The notes: generated from the letters alone by a model not told the origin. Numbered from the stretch's first letter, positions 35,213 to 44,244 are shown. The stretch is DNA of 64,000 nt from Roseburia_C sp900315735 (GCA_052118425.1 JBQKHF010000014.1); one strand, 5' to 3'. Made by a program: numbers and translations.

Positions 35213-35737
35213 TTACACCTCCTTAAATTTATTGAAAATATCTTGAATTGCTGCCATTCTCGGGTCCAGCTCAGATTTCTCGCAGTCACAAGTCTTGACA
35301 TTCAGATTCGTACCGCATTTCTTACAAATCCCCTTGCAATCCTCTCTGCACAGAACCTTCATTGGCCAGTTCACCAAGATTTCATCATAGACCATTTTAT
35401 CAATATCAAGCTGAAATCCTTTCATGTAGTCTGCCTCATCCATCTCTTCTTCCGAAGCATCCGCATCTTCCAATGGGAACTTCTTATCGAATACCAGATG
35501 GAAATCTGTTGGAACTTCTTCCAAGCAGCGGTCACATGGTATTGCTATCCTTACGTCCGTCTCTCCGTGAATCAGTAAATCCTTATTCTCTTCATTGACG
35601 ATACGCAGCTCGAATGGCTTTTTCTCTATGAATGGAAACACACCTAACTTTGAATCAAAGGATGTCAATTCAATTACAGCCTCTTTCGTAAGCTCTTTAT
35701 TTTCACATGAACATACATCGGTTAAATCTAATATCAC
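35213..35737 (-). CDS. DUF177 / YceD family protein
   Basis: A 174-residue YceD-family protein, linked to 23S rRNA or large-subunit biogenesis in bacteria and plants. It has the central CDRCLEEV (about 77-84), an acidic stretch, and C-terminal cysteine pairs CREDCKGICKKCGTNLN that may bind metal. I chose GTG 35737, 7 nt after AAAGGAGA. It is followed 4 bp later by rpmF, the standard arrangement, and preceded by ackA. Confidence 0.9.
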   Translation of the reverse strand: MILDLTDVCSCENKELTKEAVIELTSFDSKLGVFPFIEKKPFELRIVNEENKDLLIHGETDVRIAIPCDRCLEEVPTDFHLVFDKKFPLEDADASEEEMDEADYMKGFQLDIDKMVYDEILVNWPMKVLCREDCKGICKKCGTNLNVKTCDCEKSELDPRMAAIQDIFNKFKEV

Positions 35738-35819
35738 GTTTGTCTCCTTTTCACACCTAAACAATTATACATAGCACTATGGCTTTTGTCAACAATATTT
35801 TTCCTTTTTACAAAGACTT

Positions 35820-37010
35820 TTAGCCCACCAAAGCTACGGTTTCTCTTGCAATTGCAAGTTCCTCGTTGGTTGGGATGATACATACGGTTACTTTGGAATC
35901 CGGAGTAGAAATAATCTTATCCTCTCCACGTACCATATTTGCTTCCTTATCCATGGTAATTCCAAGATATCCGAAGTATGCAAGAATCTTCTCACGGATG
36001 AAGGATGTGTTCTCACCAATTCCTGCAGTAAATGCAATGGCATCTACTCCGTTCATTGCAGCCACATAAGCACCGATGTATTTTGCTACACGGTAAGCAA
36101 ATACTTCACACGCTGCAATTGCTCTTGGATTTCCTTCATGATAAGCAGCCTCAAGGTCACGGAAATCACTGGATACACCGGAAAGTCCTTCTACACCGGA
36201 TTTCTTATTTAATACATCCATAATTCCATCGATGTCAAGGTTTTCTTTCTTTGCAATGAATTCCATGATTGCCGGGTCAATATCTCCGGAACGTGTTCCC
36301 ATTACAAGTCCCTCTAATGGTGTAAGTCCCATGGAGGTATCTACACATTTACCATCTAACACTGCACTGATGGATGCTCCGTTTCCAAGGTGGGCAACAA
36401 TCAGTTTGGAATTGTTATAATCAAGATTCAAGAACTCAGCCAGACGTTTGGATACGAAGCTGTGGCTTGTTCCGTGGAAACCATAACGTCTTACCTTGTA
36501 TTTCTCATAATATTCATATGGCAGACCATAAAGATAAGCCTTCTGTGGCATAGTCTGATGGAAAGCAGTATCAAACACACCTACCATTGGTACACCAGGC
36601 ATAAGCTCCTGACATACACGAATACCGATTAAGTTTGCAGGGTTATGAAGTGGTGCAAGCTCATTACACTCTTCTACTTTTGCTAATACTTCTTCATTTA
36701 ATACAACAGACTGGGCGAATTTCTCACCACCATGTACGACACGATGTCCTACTGCATCAATTTCAGAAAGGCTCTTTACCGCACCTGTCTTTGGATTTAC
36801 CAGTGCATCCAGTACCATCTGGATACCTTCCTTATGGGTCGGCATTGGTGCTTCTGTTATCTCTTTATCATGGCCAGCAAGCTGGTATACTAATCTTCCA
36901 TCAATTCCGATTCTTTCACAAAGTCCTTTAGCCAGTACAGCTTCTGTATCTGAATTAATAAGCTGATACTTCAAAGAAGAACTTCCACAGTTAATAACTA
37001 ATACGTTCAT
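35820..37010 (-). CDS. ackA: Acetate kinase
   Basis: A 396-residue ASKHA-fold kinase that makes ATP and acetate from acetyl phosphate in fermentation. NVLVINCGSSSLKYQL (start), HRVVHGGEKF (about 87-96), FDTAFHQTMP (about 145), HLGNGASI (about 206) and GTRSGDIDPA (about 238) carry the active-site residues. ATG 37010 follows GAGGAG. pta is not in this window; ackA instead heads the DUF177-rpmF group and is divergent from tmcAL, which uses acetate. Confidence 0.97.
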   Translation of the reverse strand: MNVLVINCGSSSLKYQLINSDTEAVLAKGLCERIGIDGRLVYQLAGHDKEITEAPMPTHKEGIQMVLDALVNPKTGAVKSLSEIDAVGHRVVHGGEKFAQSVVLNEEVLAKVEECNELAPLHNPANLIGIRVCQELMPGVPMVGVFDTAFHQTMPQKAYLYGLPYEYYEKYKVRRYGFHGTSHSFVSKRLAEFLNLDYNNSKLIVAHLGNGASISAVLDGKCVDTSMGLTPLEGLVMGTRSGDIDPAIMEFIAKKENLDIDGIMDVLNKKSGVEGLSGVSSDFRDLEAAYHEGNPRAIAACEVFAYRVAKYIGAYVAAMNGVDAIAFTAGIGENTSFIREKILAYFGYLGITMDKEANMVRGEDKIISTPDSKVTVCIIPTNEELAIARETVALVG

Positions 37011-37072
37011 CTGTTTTCTCCTCACTGCTATTTTTTTACGGTTCATTGTTACAAATCCGCATATGTACGTTT

Positions 37073-37101
37073 AGTATACGCCTATTTTAAATGGTGTTCA
37101 A
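37073..37101 (-). promoter_or_regulatory. Promoter of ackA
   Basis: Minus-strand TTGAAC (37096-37101) and TATACT (37073-37078) are 17 nt apart, about 60 bp upstream of the ackA start. Confidence 0.75.
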
Positions 37102-37173
37102 GTACAGTGTCCGAAAAAATACAAAGAAAAATATTTTTAGAAATCTTTCTTTCGAATGCCTTCCATAAGTAAT

Positions 37174-37203
37174 TTGCCAAAAATATGGGAATAATGCTAT
37201 GAT
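37174..37203 (+). promoter_or_regulatory. Promoter of tmcAL
   Basis: TTGCCA (37174-37179) and TATGAT (37198-37203) are 18 nt apart, 30 bp upstream of the tmcAL start. It is divergent from the ackA promoter. Confidence 0.7.
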
Positions 37204-37235
37204 AGAATTATATTATTCGTAAATTTGGAGGACTT

Positions 37236-38495
37236 ATGCGCATCGTAGGAATCATTGCAGAATATAATCCGTTTCATAACGGTCATGCTTACCAGATAGA
37301 AAAAATCCGTTCCCTGACTCAGGCTGACTTCGTCATCGTAGCCATGAGCGGAAATTTTGTCCAGCGGGGAGAGCCGGCTCTCATTGACAAATACGCTCGA
37401 ACGAAAATGGCTTTAAGCTGTGGCGCTGACCTGGTAATTGAGCTGCCTGCCCTTTGGGCAACTGCTTCTGCTGAACTTTTTGCTTCTGCAGGTGTTGCCC
37501 TCATGCGTAAATGCGGCTGTGTAGACACCCTCTGCTTTGGTGCAGAAACAGACAATCTTTCCTTATTAAAGGAAGTCGCCTCCCTGCTCGTATCAGAACC
37601 GGAGGGCTACAAAGAAGTTCTCTCTTCCTGTCTCAAAAAAGGAATGTCCTATCCTGCCGCAAGAAGTCAGGCTGTATGCAGCTATCTAAAAGAAAACAAA
37701 CCGCAAATTCCGTCAGATGAACTTGCTTCTATTTTAAATGAACCAAATAATATTCTTGCTATCGAATATTTAAAAGCGATTCAGGCACAGAATGCCGCCA
37801 TTACTCCTTATCTGATTCAGCGGACCGGGAACGGCTATCATGAAGTGGCACTTAACAGCAGTCTTTCTTCTGCCACTGCCATAAGAAAAGAGCTTCTCTT
37901 GAACGGCTGGGATAACATCAGTGCATTAAGTTCATTCCTGCCGGAAGCTGCTTATCATATTTTAAAAGAATATCTTAGTCTTTATCCGCCTGTTTTTGCC
38001 AATGATTTTTCTGCTCCGCTCTCCTACCTTTTGTTACAGCAGAGGGAAGCACAGTTAGCTTCCTATGGTGATTCCAGTGAAGCAATTGCACGCCGTATTA
38101 AAAATATGCAAAAACAGTTTCATTCCTTTGAGCAGTTCTGCCAGTTACTGAAAACAAAGGATATGACTTATACCAGAATCAGCCGGATTTTCACACACCT
38201 TCTGCTTCAGATTACGTCTGAAGATTATCGACTGGGAAAATCCTTAGATTATATTCCTTATCTTCGCATCTTAGGATTCCGTAAAGACGCGTCACAGCTT
38301 CTTACGATTCTAAGCAATCATGCGGATGTTCCGATGATTTCAAAAAGTGCCAATGCCGCCTCTCTGCTATCTTCTGATGCCACACGCATTTTTGATCTGG
38401 ATGTCTTTGCCGGAGAATTATACGAAAATATCCTGTCTGGGAAAACCGGGCAGGATGCCAGAAGCGAATTTGTACGCAATATTGTCCGGGTATGA
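37236..38495 (+). CDS. tmcAL: tRNA(Met) cytidine acetate ligase
   Basis: A 419-residue nucleotidyltransferase-fold enzyme that forms N4-acetylcytidine at the wobble position of elongator tRNA-Met from acetate and ATP. The N-terminus has VGIIAEYNPFHNGHAYQI with the HxGH-like motif, then MSGNFVQRGEPALIDKYAR and DLVIELPALWATASAE, all typical of the YlbM/TmcAL family. Length is normal. The ATG follows TTGGAGG. It is monocistronic and runs into the long hairpin element copy 2. Confidence 0.95.
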   Translation: MRIVGIIAEYNPFHNGHAYQIEKIRSLTQADFVIVAMSGNFVQRGEPALIDKYARTKMALSCGADLVIELPALWATASAELFASAGVALMRKCGCVDTLCFGAETDNLSLLKEVASLLVSEPEGYKEVLSSCLKKGMSYPAARSQAVCSYLKENKPQIPSDELASILNEPNNILAIEYLKAIQAQNAAITPYLIQRTGNGYHEVALNSSLSSATAIRKELLLNGWDNISALSSFLPEAAYHILKEYLSLYPPVFANDFSAPLSYLLLQQREAQLASYGDSSEAIARRIKNMQKQFHSFEQFCQLLKTKDMTYTRISRIFTHLLLQITSEDYRLGKSLDYIPYLRILGFRKDASQLLTILSNHADVPMISKSANAASLLSSDATRIFDLDVFAGELYENILSGKTGQDARSEFVRNIVRV

Positions 38496-38552
38496 CTTTG
38501 CCGTCCCGTCTGATTCCACCATTCAGGTGGTTGGAAAAGCAAAAGAGTGTTT

Positions 38553-39009
38553 GATAAAAAGATTTTGCCATCAAAAAGAGGTGTCTGGTTCCTGACACAA
38601 AATTCCGCAGTTACTAAGCAGTTTGTTTTTCTTTTTGAGATAAAAACAGTCTTTCCAATGTTTGACAAGATGTCTGTACGGTTCGCCGAAGTACGGATGC
38701 ATAATAAGGGCTGTTAGGGGCACTTGGAATTTCGTCTAGCAACAGGCAACGCTGGCACAGGGATGTGCCAGCGAGGCGCATTTGAACATGGATGTGAATT
38801 TGCGCCGGTTGTCAGATATTGTAATATATTATCCGAAATCCCCAGTGCCCCTTGCAGGCTTTATAAAGCATCCGTACTCGACGAACAGTGCAGACATCCA
38901 GTCAAAGCAACGGAAAGACAGTTTACATTCAAGAAAAACAAACTGCTAAGAACTGCTGAAATTTTATATCAAAGGAATCTAGCACCTCTTTTGACAGCAA
39001 AATCTTATC
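38553..39009. repeat. Long hairpin element, copy 2
   Basis: A 457-bp imperfect inverted repeat between convergent tmcAL and the purine gene. Successive paired blocks from outside in are GATAAAAAGATTTTG (38553) with CAAAATCTTATC (to 39009), GCAGTTTGTTTTTCTT with AAGAAAAACAAACTGC, ACAGTCTTTCC with GGAAAGACAGT, GTACGGATGC (38691-38700) with GCATCCGTAC (38868-38877), and AGGGGCACT with AGTGCCCCT. The tip has GCTGGCACA / TGTGCCAGC (38751-38772) and GGCGCA / TGCGCC (38775-38806). I find no convincing gene in it. Confidence 0.9.
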
Positions 39010-39037
39010 TTTCAAATCCTATCTGATTTTCCAGCTC

Positions 39038-40216
39038 CTAGTGGTGGAACAGACGGATTCCGGTAAAGCTCATCACCATACCATATTTGTTACAGGTTTC
39101 GATAACATGGTCATCACGGATAGAACCGCCCGGCTGTGCTACATACTGTACACCACTTCTGTGAGCACGCTCGATATTATCACCAAATGGGAAGAATGCA
39201 TCAGAGCCAAGAGATACTCCGGTATTCTTATCTAACCAAGCACGTTTCTCTTCTGCAGTAAATACAGCAGGTTTGGTCTTAAAAATCTTTTCCCATTCGC
39301 CATCTGCAAGCACATCCATATAATCTTCGCCAATATAAAGATCGATTGCATTATCACGGTCCGCTCTGCGAATCTTATCTAAGAATGGCAGATTCAGTAC
39401 CTGTGGAGACTGACGTAACCACCAGTTATCTGCTTTAGAGCCTGCTAATCTGGTACAATGGATACGGGACTGCTGTCCTGCACCGATACCGATTGCCTGT
39501 CCGTCTTTTACATAGCATACAGAGTTAGACTGTGTATATTTTAAGGTAATCATGGAAATTGCCAGATCTCTCTTAGCAGATTCCGATAACTCTTTGTTTT
39601 CTGTTACGATATTGTCAAAGAAATGCTCATCAATATTTAACTCATTTCTTCCCTGCTCAAAAGTAACACCAAATACCTGTTTCCGCTCGATTGGGTCCGG
39701 AACATAGTCAGGGTCAATTTCAATGACATTGTAATTGCCGTTTTTCTTTGCTTTTAAGATTTCTAATGCATCCTCATCATAACCCGGTGCAATGACTCCG
39801 TCGGATACTTCTCTCTTAATTAAAAGCGCGGTTGCTTTATCGCAGACATCTGAAAGAGAAATGAAATCTCCGAAAGAGGACATACGGTCAGCGCCTCTTG
39901 CTCTTGCATAAGCATTGGCAATCGGTGTAAATTCTACATCCATATCATCTACCCAGTAAATCTTACGCTCTACGTCAGAAAGTGGAAGTCCCACTGCTGC
40001 TCCTGCCGGAGAAACATGTTTAAAAGAAGTTGCTGCCGGAAGTCCGGTTGCTTTCTTTAATTCTTTTACTAACTGCCATCCGTTAAATGCATCTAAGAAG
40101 TTAATGTAACCCGGCTTACCATTTAATACTTTGATTGGTAATTCGCCATTTTCCATATAGATTCTGGATGGTTTCTGATTTGGGTTACAACCATATTTTA
40201 ATTCTAATTCTTTCAT
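39038..40216 (-). CDS. AICAR formyltransferase (PurH-like, no cyclohydrolase domain)
   Basis: A 392-residue enzyme that corresponds to the C-terminal half of PurH and adds a formyl group to AICAR. The opening LKYGCNPNQKPSRIYM, then TSFKHVSPAGAAVG (about 93-106), ARGADRMSSFGDFIS, IAPGYDEDALEIL, GAGQQSRIHCTRLAGSKA and SDAFFPFGDNIERA are the formyltransferase blocks. The N-terminal IMP cyclohydrolase domain of bifunctional PurH is absent. ATG 40216 lies 8 nt after GAGG. The missing step is supplied by the next gene upstream, and both share the ZTP riboswitch leader. Confidence 0.93.
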   Translation of the reverse strand: MKELELKYGCNPNQKPSRIYMENGELPIKVLNGKPGYINFLDAFNGWQLVKELKKATGLPAATSFKHVSPAGAAVGLPLSDVERKIYWVDDMDVEFTPIANAYARARGADRMSSFGDFISLSDVCDKATALLIKREVSDGVIAPGYDEDALEILKAKKNGNYNVIEIDPDYVPDPIERKQVFGVTFEQGRNELNIDEHFFDNIVTENKELSESAKRDLAISMITLKYTQSNSVCYVKDGQAIGIGAGQQSRIHCTRLAGSKADNWWLRQSPQVLNLPFLDKIRRADRDNAIDLYIGEDYMDVLADGEWEKIFKTKPAVFTAEEKRAWLDKNTGVSLGSDAFFPFGDNIERAHRSGVQYVAQPGGSIRDDHVIETCNKYGMVMSFTGIRLFHH

Positions 40217-40255
40217 TTTATTTTCCTCTCTCGCATGAATCTTATTCACAAAATC

Positions 40256-40969
40256 TTATTTGTTCTTGTTTACAATGCGGCTTTCATATTTTCCGGTTTC
40301 AATATCAATATATCTTACAAATAAAGATACCTTATTATCTGCATTCAGGTTATTCCATACCAGCTCGGTAAATGCATCAATATCATCTCCGATATCAACT
40401 AATACCGGCTCGCCTTCAAAACTTGGTAATGGATTGCCATCATTCATATAAGTATGAATGAAATGTCCTTCTCCTGCTACCGGATTCTCATAAGCAAATG
40501 TATAGCGGTTGCAGGCATCCGGATTGCCATTGTTGCTCTTTAAAATAGACATTGCATAATTGTATTTTCCATTTTCCACATGCATGATTCCGGAAATACG
40601 CGGTGTATAGTTAGGTGCGTCCGGCTCAAATTCTCTAGTTCTTAATGCCTGTTCGAAGGTCTGCTGTTTATCCATCAGTTCATAAATGGTATCTGTCTGG
40701 TCTCCATTGGTTACAATGGTCTTGTTTCCCAGTACACGAACCGGTGCATAAATAATAAGACTTGGGTCACTTAATTTTGCAGGGTCAAATGCCTGAGTAC
40801 GGATTCCTTCTCCATCCTCAACAAATACACGGTTACGGCTGTTCTCGCTTCTTCCCATGATAAAATAAGCAGTTACCGCATACTTTCCATTCTTTGACTT
40901 TCCAATTACAATTCCTCTTCCCGGATAAGTAGTGCTTCCAAGTTCTTCTGCTAATGAAGTCATCTTCAT
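40256..40969 (-). CDS. IMP cyclohydrolase, PurO type
   Basis: A 237-residue protein of the IMP_cyclohyd family (PF07826), related to archaeal PurO, which closes FAICAR to IMP. LGSTTYPGRGIVIGKSKNGKYAV (split here by the limit: YPGRGIVIG and KYAVTAYFIMGRS), SRNRVF, PNYTPRISGIM and YNYAMSIL are characteristic. The ATG follows GGAGGAACAAAA. It is transcribed with the AICAR formyltransferase gene 39 bp downstream. Together they replace bifunctional PurH. Control is by the ZTP riboswitch, which reads the formyl-donor-starvation signal. Confidence 0.92.
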   Translation of the reverse strand: MKMTSLAEELGSTTYPGRGIVIGKSKNGKYAVTAYFIMGRSENSRNRVFVEDGEGIRTQAFDPAKLSDPSLIIYAPVRVLGNKTIVTNGDQTDTIYELMDKQQTFEQALRTREFEPDAPNYTPRISGIMHVENGKYNYAMSILKSNNGNPDACNRYTFAYENPVAGEGHFIHTYMNDGNPLPSFEGEPVLVDIGDDIDAFTELVWNNLNADNKVSLFVRYIDIETGKYESRIVNKNK

Positions 40970-41036
40970 TTTTGTTCCTCCTTCTTACGCTCCATGTAAT
41001 TTTTAAAGTTGCTGCAGCTTTTCTATTTGCATGCAT

Positions 41037-41139
41037 AAAAAATACCGACACGTATCCCGAGCTTAATTGCCCAGACGGTCGGCTTCCTCAGGTCATACTT
41101 CATGTGGTTATTCCCACGGTTCCGTCAGTCATATGACCT
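41037..41139 (-). promoter_or_regulatory. ZTP (pfl) riboswitch with terminator
   Basis: The minus strand reads GTCATATGACTGACGGAACC then GTGGGAATAACCACATGAAG, TGACCTGAGGAAGCCGACCG and TCTGGGC, the conserved blocks of the pfl/ZTP riboswitch. GTGTCGG and TTTTTT (41037-41042) follow; GTCGG can pair with CCGAC of the aptamer, so ligand binding would block the terminator. ZTP rises when 10-formyl-tetrahydrofolate is short, and the genes below use that cofactor. Confidence 0.9.
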
Positions 41140-41145
41140 GAATTT

Positions 41146-41174
41146 AGTAAAACATATTCCAAAACACTTGTCAA
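41146..41174 (-). promoter_or_regulatory. Promoter of the riboswitch-controlled purine operon
   Basis: Minus-strand TTGACA (41169-41174) and TTTACT (41146-41151) with a 17-nt spacer, ending just before the riboswitch. Confidence 0.78.
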
Positions 41175-41236
41175 GGGATTCTTCCGCTAAGCCCTCCTCT
41201 TCATAAGAGTTTTCTTTTTCAGCAAGAAGTTCTTTT

Positions 41237-42430
41237 TTATAAAAACTCTCTCAGACGTTCCGCACGGTTCTCCCAGGTGTCTTCCTTAAGTGCCCGTTCA
41301 TAGGAATATTCTATAATTTCTTTCATTTTCTTTGGATGTCCCAGCATGGATAACACCTGCTCCGGCAATGCATCCAGATGCTCTAACTCATAAAATGCCA
41401 GATCTTTTCCATCGCAGAAACGCTCCTTTAAATAAATGCTGCTATCCGTTAAGGACACTGCCTTATTTAACATGGCAGTAAAGATTCTGTCATGGGCTCC
41501 ATCCTTAAACCACGGCATAGTATTCAATGCAATCTTGGTATTCTGGATAATTTTTACACATTCGGCAGAATCAAGCTGTCTTCCATTCAAAATAAGATTC
41601 TCCGGATGTTTTACCTTAAGATTCTCCCAGCCCTTGCCAAAGACATGCACCCGCACTCCATTGTCTACCAGTGTCCGCACGGTTTCTCCACGGAAATAAG
41701 TCCGGTTATACATATCCAAAAAAAGCATTCCTGCAAAGCACGCCATCAACTCTCTCTCCGTCACTTCCGGGATTTCCCGCCGGATAAAATGCTCCATAGC
41801 AGGATCTAATGGCTCTGATGGATGCAGGCGGAGATAATTTAATATTTCATGATAAAAGTCAATATACTCCTGGGTCTGACTGGTAAAATGCTCTTCAATT
41901 GCCGGAAGATGCACATAGTTTGCAATAAATCCCACTTCATATTCCCGGTTCTCGTAAGGAATAAAATCTGTTTGGACTGGTTCTTCCCCATCCATCAGAA
42001 AATTCCCTGCCAAAGGTAAAAAATGGCAGGGAATCCCTTTATAAAACCGTTTCATATAAGAAATATGCTGACGGTCGATACAGAATACAGTCAGGTTCGG
42101 AATAGTCTTATCCAGCTGTTTGTGATAATACAGCGGATGGTCCACCAGAATACAGTAGACCGGAATATTTCTGCTGGCAAAGACAGACTGCGTCTCTGTC
42201 TCCATCAGGAACTCTTCTCCGCTTAATCCGATAAAGTTAAAAGTAATGACTGCGGTCTCTCCGCTTTTTAAAAAGCGGGTTAATCGTTTCGTGTCAGCAT
42301 ATTCTGCCTGAATGTCGAAGAAAAAGACCTGATATCCCATCTTGCGAAATGACGCTGCCATCTCATGCGAAAAATAAGTTAATGTTTCTACGCCTCGTTC
42401 AAAAAACACAAGTTTACGGATATCACTCAT
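41237..42430 (-). CDS. CgeB-like glycosyltransferase
   Basis: A 397-residue two-domain protein resembling the Glyco_trans_1_2 / CgeB family. The N-terminal half has a Rossmann-like pattern (VFFERGVETLTYFSHEMAAS, ITFNFIGLSGEEF, VYCILVDHPLYY). The C-terminal half includes RVHVFGKGWENL and LNTMPWFKDGAHDRIFTAML (about 300-320), the usual sugar-nucleotide end, with an acidic E..HLDAL. The product could be a surface glycan or glycosylated protein. ATG 42430 follows GGAG by 7 nt. It is last in the polA-ward operon, before the purine leader. Confidence 0.78.
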   Translation of the reverse strand: MSDIRKLVFFERGVETLTYFSHEMAASFRKMGYQVFFFDIQAEYADTKRLTRFLKSGETAVITFNFIGLSGEEFLMETETQSVFASRNIPVYCILVDHPLYYHKQLDKTIPNLTVFCIDRQHISYMKRFYKGIPCHFLPLAGNFLMDGEEPVQTDFIPYENREYEVGFIANYVHLPAIEEHFTSQTQEYIDFYHEILNYLRLHPSEPLDPAMEHFIRREIPEVTERELMACFAGMLFLDMYNRTYFRGETVRTLVDNGVRVHVFGKGWENLKVKHPENLILNGRQLDSAECVKIIQNTKIALNTMPWFKDGAHDRIFTAMLNKAVSLTDSSIYLKERFCDGKDLAFYELEHLDALPEQVLSMLGHPKKMKEIIEYSYERALKEDTWENRAERLREFL

Positions 42431-42454
42431 TTTCTTTCTCCATTTCAAAAAATC

Positions 42455-43819
42455 TTAGTTCTTAAAGCTGTGAATTGGTGCAGGAATTCTTCCTCCACGA
42501 TTGATAAATGCATCACAGGAATACTGGTTTACCGGCATAATTGGTGCATATCCGAATAATCCACCAAATTCTACGGTATCACCTACTCCTTTTCCGATTA
42601 CCGGAATCAGACGGGCTGCTGTAGTCTTCTGGTTAATCATTCCAAGTGCCATTTCATCCGCAATAATACCGGAAATGGTAGTTGCCTTGGTATCACCAGG
42701 AATAGCAATCATATCAAGACCTACAGAACATACACAGGTCATTGCTTCTAATTTTTCCAGTGTAATGGCATTTGCCTGTACTGCATTAATCATTCCCTGG
42801 TCTTCGCTGACCGGAATAAATGCACCACTTAAACCGCCGACATAAGAAGATGCCATTACGCCGCCCTTCTTAACCTGATCATTTAAAAGAGCAAGGGCTG
42901 CTGTAGTTCCCGGTGCGCCTGCATATTCAAGACCGATTTCACAGAGGATATCTGCCACACTGTCTCCGATTGCAGGAGTTGGTGCCAGGGATAAATCTAC
43001 AATACCAAATGGAATATTTAAAATTCTCGACGCTTCCTGTGCTACAAGCTGACCTACACGGGTTACTTTAAATGCAGTCTTCTTAATAGTCTCGCATAAT
43101 ACTTCAAAGTTCTCTCCACGGACTTTTTCCAGTGCAGTCTTTACAACACCCGGGCCGCTGACACCGACATTGATTACTGCATCTGCCTCTGTTACACCAT
43201 GGAATGCACCTGCCATAAATGGGTTATCATCCGGTGCATTACAGAATACAACCAGTTTCATACAATCTACGGAATCTCTGTCCTTGGACTGCTCTGCCAC
43301 CTCTAAGAGAATCTCTCCCATTAATTTTACAGCATCCATGTTGATTCCGGTCTTTGTGGATGCAAGATTTACAGAACTGCAGACTCTCTCGGTACGGCAA
43401 AGTGCCATCGGAATAGAACGAATCAGAAGCTCATCTGCTTTTGTCATTCCCTTTGATACCAGTGCTGAATATCCGCCAATCAGGTTTACCCCTACCGCTT
43501 TGGCTGCTGCATCCATCGTATCTGCGATGGTTGCAAAATCTTCCGGTGTCTTGCAGGCTGCCCCGCCAATCAGTGCAATTGGTGTAACGGAAATTCTTTT
43601 ATTTACGATTGGAATTCCAAATTCCTGCTCAATCTGATTTCCTGCTGATACCAGATCCTTTGCCACTGTAGTAATTTTCTTATAGATGTTATCGTTTAAT
43701 TTCTTCAAATCAGAATCAATACAATCCAAAAGACTGATTCCAATGGTAATGGTACGGACATCTAAGTTCTCATGCTCCACCATTTTATTGGTTTCGCTTA
43801 CTTCCATTATATTAATCAT
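42455..43819 (-). CDS. UPF0210 / PFL family protein
   Basis: A 454-residue protein of the UPF0210 family (PFL-like, DUF711). RTITIGISLLDCIDSD, GGAACKTPEDFA, LIGGYSALVSKG, NVGVSGPGVV, SLAPTPAIGDSVADIL, and GLDMIAIPGDT are hallmark blocks. The fold resembles pyruvate-formate-lyase-like or DUF711 proteins; no confirmed activity is known to me. The ATG follows AGGAGACAAAAA. In many Firmicutes it sits next to a UPF0237 ACT protein, as here, 104 bp downstream of that gene. Confidence 0.93.
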   Translation of the reverse strand: MINIMEVSETNKMVEHENLDVRTITIGISLLDCIDSDLKKLNDNIYKKITTVAKDLVSAGNQIEQEFGIPIVNKRISVTPIALIGGAACKTPEDFATIADTMDAAAKAVGVNLIGGYSALVSKGMTKADELLIRSIPMALCRTERVCSSVNLASTKTGINMDAVKLMGEILLEVAEQSKDRDSVDCMKLVVFCNAPDDNPFMAGAFHGVTEADAVINVGVSGPGVVKTALEKVRGENFEVLCETIKKTAFKVTRVGQLVAQEASRILNIPFGIVDLSLAPTPAIGDSVADILCEIGLEYAGAPGTTAALALLNDQVKKGGVMASSYVGGLSGAFIPVSEDQGMINAVQANAITLEKLEAMTCVCSVGLDMIAIPGDTKATTISGIIADEMALGMINQKTTAARLIPVIGKGVGDTVEFGGLFGYAPIMPVNQYSCDAFINRGGRIPAPIHSFKN

Positions 43820-43884
43820 TTTTTGTCTCCTATATTCTGCCTTTCTATGCAGCTCATTTCCTGTATTTTCATTGATACGCCTTA

Positions 43885-43907
43885 AGAACCTGCCGACGGC
43901 AGTTTCC
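43885..43907. repeat. Terminator-linked repeat, partial copy F
   Basis: AGAACCTGCCGACGGCAGTTTCC keeps the palindromic part of the repeat family but lacks the CGGATGCC half and the adjoining strong terminator. It lies between the ACT gene and the UPF0210 gene. Confidence 0.6.
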
Positions 43908-43923
43908 TTTTCTGTAAGTCGTA

Positions 43924-44208
43924 TTAGATTCTGTGCATCATATCAAAGATTTCTTCTCTCTGACATTTGATGGTAACACCGATTTCCTCACCTAATTTTT
44001 CCAGTGCTGCAGAACACTCTGCAAATGGTGTCTTAGATGTATTTAAGTCTACAATCATCATCATATTGAAGAATCCGTCAATGATAGTCTGTGAAATATC
44101 CAATACATTGATATGCTGTTCTGATAAATAGGTACAAACCTTTGCGATAATTCCTACAGTATCTTTTCCTACTACAGTAATAATTGTCTTGCTCTGTGTC
44201 TTTTCCAT
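43924..44208 (-). CDS. ACT domain protein, UPF0237 family
   Basis: A 94-residue stand-alone ACT domain (TIITVVGKDTVGIIAKVCTY, then ILDISQTIIDGFF-like core NVLDISQTIIDGFFNMMMIV). ACT domains bind small ligands, often amino acids, and regulate partner proteins. This subfamily is regularly found beside UPF0210, suggesting it regulates or partners that protein. It lies 36 bp after the YycJ-like gene. Confidence 0.92.
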   Translation of the reverse strand: MEKTQSKTIITVVGKDTVGIIAKVCTYLSEQHINVLDISQTIIDGFFNMMMIVDLNTSKTPFAECSAALEKLGEEIGVTIKCQREEIFDMMHRI

Positions 44209-44244
44209 TTTGTTCTCCTCTTATTATTTTGCTTTCTTATATTC

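Noticed and set aside
35209..35301. Longer L32 reading of 90 residues
   Set aside because: The extra part overlaps the DUF177 gene and is not L32-like. A good SD precedes the ATG at 35208.
38724..39026. Open frame inside long hairpin copy 2, with look-alikes in copies 1 and 3 (GNAGTGMCQRGA.EHG.EFAPV)
   Set aside because: The similarity follows the conserved stem sequence. Copy 1 has a one-base loss and a one-base gain within the shared part that shift and restore the frame, there is no SD, and the frames run through unrelated arm sequence. This is structure, not protein conservation.
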